Shown piece after piece: positions 40,883-45,292 of a DNA stretch of 45,292 nt. This DNA comes from a virus, in the IMG/VR virus record IMGVR_UViG_3300030328_002978, positions 1 to 45,292 of that record; one strand, 5' to 3'. The notes beneath the pieces are model-generated. The model did no database searches, had not been told where the DNA came from, and saw only the letters and a list, made by a program, of their open reading frames with translations. The translations under genes and the position numbers were made by a program. How positions within the stretch are numbered: position 1 is the stretch's first letter; each line of letters begins with the position of its first letter.

Positions 40883-42024
40883 TGGCAAATGTTTTAAAGA
40901 TTAAGAAAAATTCAACTTGGGACAGCACAAGCAACCCAAGTAATTCAGACGTTGTTTATGGCGAGTTAGCTTGGGCTAACGGAACCAAGCGTTTGTATAT
41001 CGGGCGGCAGTCAACATCTGGAGGTGCTGTTACCGCAACCCGTATTGGCGGTGAGGTCGGTTTAGCAAATGACAATATAGTTAAGCTGGATGAAGCGTGT
41101 AGTTCCGGTGAGGTAGCAGTTTACGGATCAACGGGGTTGACCGGACGGACAATAAATGAATTTAAGTCTGACCTTTCAATTAACAATGTTGAAAACACCG
41201 CATTGTCCACATGGGCTGGATCAACAAACATCACCACGCTTGGAACAATTGGAACCGGAACTTGGAACGGTACAGCAATAGCAGTCGCTAAAGGTGGAAC
41301 GGGGGCAACTGACGCAGGGACGGCTAGGACAAATTTAGGATTAGGTACAAGCGACAATGTTCAGTTTGCAAATGCTACGGTTACAAATCTGACTGTTAAC
41401 GGGACTACTACTACCGTTAATACAAATGACCTTGTTGTTAAAGATAGCCTTATATTTTTAGCCAAAGATCAATCTGGGACACCCACTTTAGATTCAGGAT
41501 TTATTATAGAAAGAGGATCGTCTGACAATGTTGGTTTAATTTGGGACGAGTCTGTTAATGAGTTTAGTTTTATTGCAACGTCTGAAACAGGGGGAACAGA
41601 TGGCGATGTTACCATATCTTCTCAGACCAATGTCAGAGCGTCTACTTTTTACGGAGCGTTAAGCGGTAATGTAACAGGCAATGTTACTGGCGATGTTGAT
41701 GGTGATTGTACTGGCAATGCTAATACGGCAACGCTAGCAGGAAACGTAACAGGAACAGTTGCGCTTGCTAATGGAGGAACTGGGGCAACAACAGTCAGCG
41801 GGGCTAGGTCAGCGTTGGGTTTAACTATTGGTGGCGATGTCCAAGCCTTTGATGCGGACTTAACCGCACTTGCTACCCTGTCAAAAACAGACGGCAATTT
41901 CATTGTGGGAAACGGTTCAACATGGGTTGCCGAATCTGGTTCTACTGCTCGCACCTCTTTGGGTTTGGGCAACGTAGAAAACACAGCATTAAGTACAGCA
42001 ACAATAGACGGCGGCACTTTCTAA
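40882..42024 (+). CDS. tail fibre-type protein 3 (380 aa)
   Basis: Residues 1-45 carry the fibre attachment module (VLKIKKNSTWDSTSNPSNSD then YGELAWANGTKRLYIGRQ). Shaft repeats of the GGTGATDAGTARTNLGLG kind follow, twice complete and once partial (SGSTARTSLGLGNVENTALS), with VENTALST occurring twice. A beta segment LVVKDSLIFLAKDQSGTPTL fits the pattern of marine phage fibres. It ends without a knob, so the next gene probably continues the fibre. Confidence 0.8.
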   Translation: MANVLKIKKNSTWDSTSNPSNSDVVYGELAWANGTKRLYIGRQSTSGGAVTATRIGGEVGLANDNIVKLDEACSSGEVAVYGSTGLTGRTINEFKSDLSINNVENTALSTWAGSTNITTLGTIGTGTWNGTAIAVAKGGTGATDAGTARTNLGLGTSDNVQFANATVTNLTVNGTTTTVNTNDLVVKDSLIFLAKDQSGTPTLDSGFIIERGSSDNVGLIWDESVNEFSFIATSETGGTDGDVTISSQTNVRASTFYGALSGNVTGNVTGDVDGDCTGNANTATLAGNVTGTVALANGGTGATTVSGARSALGLTIGGDVQAFDADLTALATLSKTDGNFIVGNGSTWVAESGSTARTSLGLGNVENTALSTATIDGGTF

Positions 42025-45000
42025 ATGGCTAACACCATACAGATAAAGAGGCGAACTTCTGCTGGTACACCTAGTGGGTTAGCTGCTGGGGAGTTAGCGG
42101 TCAATCTTTCTGATAACAAGTTGTATGTCGGCAACGCTGCCGAGGACGATGTAATCCATCTTAACCCCTCTGCCTCCACCAGTTACCTCCCCCTTGCTGG
42201 CGGTGAGCTAACAGGAGCAGTAGACTCCCATGTAAATGACGTTGGTGTTATATTAAAGTCCGGCAACACTTCAGCCACAGGAACACCTGACCAGTTCTTT
42301 CTCAAGCACAACTACGGAAATGTAGACATTGGCAACAGCAGGGGTTATGTGAATTTTTCTGCTGGCACATTACAGTATGGGGGTAACGAGGTATTCACCG
42401 TAGCTGGCGGCACACTCACGGGCAACCTGACAATAAATTCTGACAATGCTACCCTGCGACTAAACGACAGCACCAGCGGTTCCAATTTTAACATTTTCAG
42501 CAACGGCAGCGAGTTGCGAATGGCGCAGCACAACGCCACGTTTCCTAGTGCATATTTAAATCTAACGACTGGAGGCAACCTTGGGCTGGGGGTAACTGGT
42601 GCTTCAGAAAGGTTGGAGGTTTCTGGTAAAGCTATTTTTACTGATGCAGTTTCAGTGGGGCAAAGTTCTGCTCCTTCTGCCAATATCAAGTTTGAGGTTT
42701 ACAACACTAGCGGAAACTACAACGCAGTATTTAAGAATAGCGGCCAAGCCACAGTAGAGGTTAAAGGCGGCGAAAATTCTTCAGCTAGGATTCGTTTGAT
42801 TCCAGATGAGGGTGACGATGTAAATAACAAAGATCATTTCCAACTAATACATGAAACCTCTAACAATTTTGAGCTTCAAAGATTTAACACCACTTCTGGT
42901 TGGGTATGGAAATGGAAACTGGATTCAAGTAACAACGTCCACCAGACAGGCGACCTGACAGTCAGCGGCACTACCAGCACGTTCGGAACAAATGGTTCAA
43001 TTATCTTAAAAGACCCTTATGCTGCCAACGATGCTGCTCTTGAAATAAAAAGAGATGCTGGAGCTAACAGTTCAATTCTCTTACACGGCGAGGGCGACTC
43101 ATATATAGCTAATGGAATTACTGGTGGCTTGGCAGTAGGGTCAACGTCCCCAAGTGGCTTCAAATTTCAAGTAGCTGGAACGGCTAAAATAACAAGCGAC
43201 CTGACAGTCGGTGGCAACTTGGGTATTAACGGGAGTTCAGCAACTGACCCATTAAGTGTCAAGGGGGAGTCAGCAAATGATTATGTAGCACGGTTTTATC
43301 GTTCGGATAACGGCAACACTCTGGTAGATGTTTTTCAAGACTCCAGCAATCATGGTCATTTGTTTGTTCGTAATTCGGCTGGACTTACAAAAGTAAAATT
43401 ATTTTCAGACGGGGTTTCTTATTTTAGAGGCGGGAACCTAGAGGTAGACACTCGCACGGACAGCAATAATGCTTCTGCTGAATTTACGGTCAGGAGTGAC
43501 GTTCATGCGAGCGTAGTAGCTGACAGAAATGCTAATACAAACTCGGCCAATTTCATGCTGCGAACTGCTGGCGTTAATAAGTGGCGAATGTCACTTGGCA
43601 TGGCTGGATCGGGCAATGAGACGTTTAGCATATACGATGAGGCAAACACGGCAAATGTGTTAACCATAGCTCAAGGGGGAGCAACAACACTTACGGGCAA
43701 CCTGACAGTCGGTGGCGATGCTACAATTGGCGGTGCTGCAACTAAATTAAAAACATACAGCGACATAACCTACTCTGGAATATACAACGGAAGTTCTTTA
43801 TTTAGTGACGAGGCGATTTATTTTGGAGCGGGAAGTACCTATTTTAAAAACGATGGAGCAACTTCATTAACTATTTCTGCGGCTGGAACTGTTACCGTTG
43901 ACAACAACCTGACCGTAGTTGGGTCAGCATCGCTGTCTACTGACGGTAGTTGGGTGAACATTGGAGGCGCAAATGTATTTCGCAAGAGCAACAATTTTCT
44001 TTATTTTGGCAACGCAAATTTCAGCAGCGGATTATACACTAGAATAAATGTCCGATTAGAAAGCGGTTATAATATTAGCCCTTATTCCTCTAGCCCATCT
44101 TCTTCTACAACTTTAGGAACTTCTGCAAATAGGTGGCCGACTATTTATGGGGGGGCTGGAGATTTTAGGTCTGCTTCTGGGTCAGTCGGTTTAACTGTAG
44201 GCAATATCTCTGGAGATACTAGACTGCAAATTACAGCAACAGAGAACTCGGATGTTACTTTTAATGTCGGTGACACATCTGGCATGGGTACTAGCAGATC
44301 AATCATTTTTGAAACTGGTAGTAGTCAACGAATGCGTATAGATGGAGGCAATGTTGGCATAAACTGCACAGCTAGCACAAAGTTAGACGTTTATCACGCT
44401 ACCGACAGCCAAATAACAGTCTCATCTGATAGCGATTCCTCTGGCGATAGTTCATTAGCTTTAATTAAAAGAGATGCAAACTCAGCATTTGGATCGGCAA
44501 ACACATACGGGTTTCAATGGAGGTATGATGGAGGCGATAATAAGTTATATCTTACCTCTGGCAATCAAACGTCTATAGCAAACAGACTCACAGTAGAGCG
44601 TGACACGGGAAATGTTGGCATTGGGGTTACTGCCCCCAGCGCAAAGCTAGAAATATATTCTACGAACGTAAACGAAGGCGTAGACATAGTCGGCCAGATA
44701 AGTAGTGCTAACCAAAACTCCGACAGTCCAAAGTTGCGGTTCCAAGGGTACGCCCAAACAAACGGCCCGTTTATCCAAGCACTTAACTCATCTGCCTATG
44801 GCAAAAAGCGATTAGGTTTCTTTGTTAAGCGATCTGCAAATGACTACACAACCGCACCTACTGAAAGTTTAAGCATATACAATAGTGGCTATGTAAATGT
44901 CCATGAGCGGTTAGGAATTGGGTGCGATCCCAGCGCAAGGCTCCACATTAACAATGGCTCATCTGCTGGTGCTGGTGCTGTATATCCGCTCAGACTGTCT

Positions 45001-45292
45001 GGTGGCGATCAATTAAGCACCGCTGGTGACGCTACTGGTATTCAATTCGTTCAACGGAACCAGTACAACGATTACGGTGGGTATATAAGGTTAACGAACA
45101 CTCAAAGCAACCCTAACTATTTAAACCCAAGGCTGGAATTTGGCGTTCAGAATACAGATACAAATGTATTAGGTAGCGTCTCCACCAAAATGGTGCTTGA
45201 TGGCAATGGTCGGTGTGGCATCGGAACGGTAGCACCAGACACCAACTCAAAACTCCATGTAGAAGGTTCAGTTCTGATTGACGCTTGCAACG
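42025..45292 (+). CDS. long tail fibre, N-terminal part (3' end outside the window)
   Basis: From ATG 42025, directly after the upstream stop, the frame is open to the window edge (1089 codons). The N-terminus IQIKRRTSAGTPSGLAAGEL then NLSDNKLYVGN is the same attachment module as in the preceding gene. The body repeats units of the form GNLTVGG or GNVGIGxTxPxxKLxV dozens of times, and the last 86 bases duplicate 778-863. It is therefore very probably the 5' part of the gene ending at 2740, giving a protein of at least about 2000 residues. Confidence 0.85.
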   Translation, partial: MANTIQIKRRTSAGTPSGLAAGELAVNLSDNKLYVGNAAEDDVIHLNPSASTSYLPLAGGELTGAVDSHVNDVGVILKSGNTSATGTPDQFFLKHNYGNVDIGNSRGYVNFSAGTLQYGGNEVFTVAGGTLTGNLTINSDNATLRLNDSTSGSNFNIFSNGSELRMAQHNATFPSAYLNLTTGGNLGLGVTGASERLEVSGKAIFTDAVSVGQSSAPSANIKFEVYNTSGNYNAVFKNSGQATVEVKGGENSSARIRLIPDEGDDVNNKDHFQLIHETSNNFELQRFNTTSGWVWKWKLDSSNNVHQTGDLTVSGTTSTFGTNGSIILKDPYAANDAALEIKRDAGANSSILLHGEGDSYIANGITGGLAVGSTSPSGFKFQVAGTAKITSDLTVGGNLGINGSSATDPLSVKGESANDYVARFYRSDNGNTLVDVFQDSSNHGHLFVRNSAGLTKVKLFSDGVSYFRGGNLEVDTRTDSNNASAEFTVRSDVHASVVADRNANTNSANFMLRTAGVNKWRMSLGMAGSGNETFSIYDEANTANVLTIAQGGATTLTGNLTVGGDATIGGAATKLKTYSDITYSGIYNGSSLFSDEAIYFGAGSTYFKNDGATSLTISAAGTVTVDNNLTVVGSASLSTDGSWVNIGGANVFRKSNNFLYFGNANFSSGLYTRINVRLESGYNISPYSSSPSSSTTLGTSANRWPTIYGGAGDFRSASGSVGLTVGNISGDTRLQITATENSDVTFNVGDTSGMGTSRSIIFETGSSQRMRIDGGNVGINCTASTKLDVYHATDSQITVSSDSDSSGDSSLALIKRDANSAFGSANTYGFQWRYDGGDNKLYLTSGNQTSIANRLTVERDTGNVGIGVTAPSAKLEIYSTNVNEGVDIVGQISSANQNSDSPKLRFQGYAQTNGPFIQALNSSAYGKKRLGFFVKRSANDYTTAPTESLSIYNSGYVNVHERLGIGCDPSARLHINNGSSAGAGAVYPLRLSGGDQLSTAGDATGIQFVQRNQYNDYGGYIRLTNTQSNPNYLNPRLEFGVQNTDTNVLGSVSTKMVLDGNGRCGIGTVAPDTNSKLHVEGSVLIDACN
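45207..45292 (+). repeat. fibre-gene direct repeat B, copy 2 (cut by window edge)
   Basis: This is the second copy of the repeat at 778-863. The window ends inside it, so the right edge also breaks at a repeat. Continuation past this point cannot be read here. Confidence 0.92.

Noticed and set aside
1-45292. Simple terminal overlap proving a circular molecule
   Set aside because: The last 86 bases match 778-863 rather than the first bases, with two mismatches, so this is an internal fibre repeat and not a clean end-to-start overlap. Circularity remains an inference from the two half fibre genes.

Overview
The window reads as a nearly complete genome of a temperate, tailed, podovirus-like phage (about 45.3 kb, densely packed, mostly + strand), most likely from an environmental (marine-type) assembly. 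No cellular housekeeping gene is present. Many starts have good AGGAGG-type ribosome sites and one promoter has a perfect TATAAT, so the host uses standard Shine-Dalgarno and sigma70-type signals; the host itself cannot be named from the sequence. Both window ends lie inside tail-fibre sequence made of repeated modules. The left end is the 3' part of a fibre gene and the right end the 5' part of one, so the simplest reading is a circular or circularly permuted genome whose assembly broke inside one very long fibre gene.

Layout. (1) 1-4465: 3' part of the fibre gene, then small genes including a minimal MscS-like membrane protein, a second membrane protein and an acidic protein. (2) 4447-16163: an ejection (internal virion) protein block ordered like T7 gp14, gp15 and gp16, ending in a 3139-residue polyvalent protein with an HExxH motif, an ADP-ribosyltransferase-like domain and an ASCH-like domain. 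(3) 16164-19532, minus strand: a tyrosine integrase followed by five small genes, a complete tRNA-Arg(UCU) and a terminator; the repeat-rich gap at 16164-16426 is the best attP candidate. (4) 19533-24445, plus strand: a control and replication region with two small ribbon-helix-helix-type proteins, a repeated operator-like element, a membrane coiled-coil protein, a DnaA domain IV-like protein, an Xis-like protein, two PD-(D/E)XK nucleases, an SSB-like protein and a lambda-O-type replication protein. No polymerase or helicase is seen, so replication would rely on the host. (5) 24442-31315: small terminase candidate, a run of small genes, large terminase, portal. (6) 31317-31843, minus strand: an autonomous two-gene insertion (promoter, zinc-ribbon protein, unknown 89-residue protein, terminator), a typical moron. 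(7) 32123-36752: scaffold, SU10-type (DUF5309) major capsid protein, adaptor candidates and a group of small membrane or lysis-like genes. (8) 36734-45292: a P22 gp10-like tail protein and five successive fibre genes.

The late genes (portal, scaffold, capsid, tail, fibres and, across the window ends, ejection proteins) form one co-oriented block in which most neighbours overlap by ATGA, GTGA, TTGA or TAATG junctions, pointing to coupled translation. The integrase cassette and the replication block diverge from the 19533-19708 control region, as expected for a lysis-lysogeny switch, although no CI-like repressor is recognisable.
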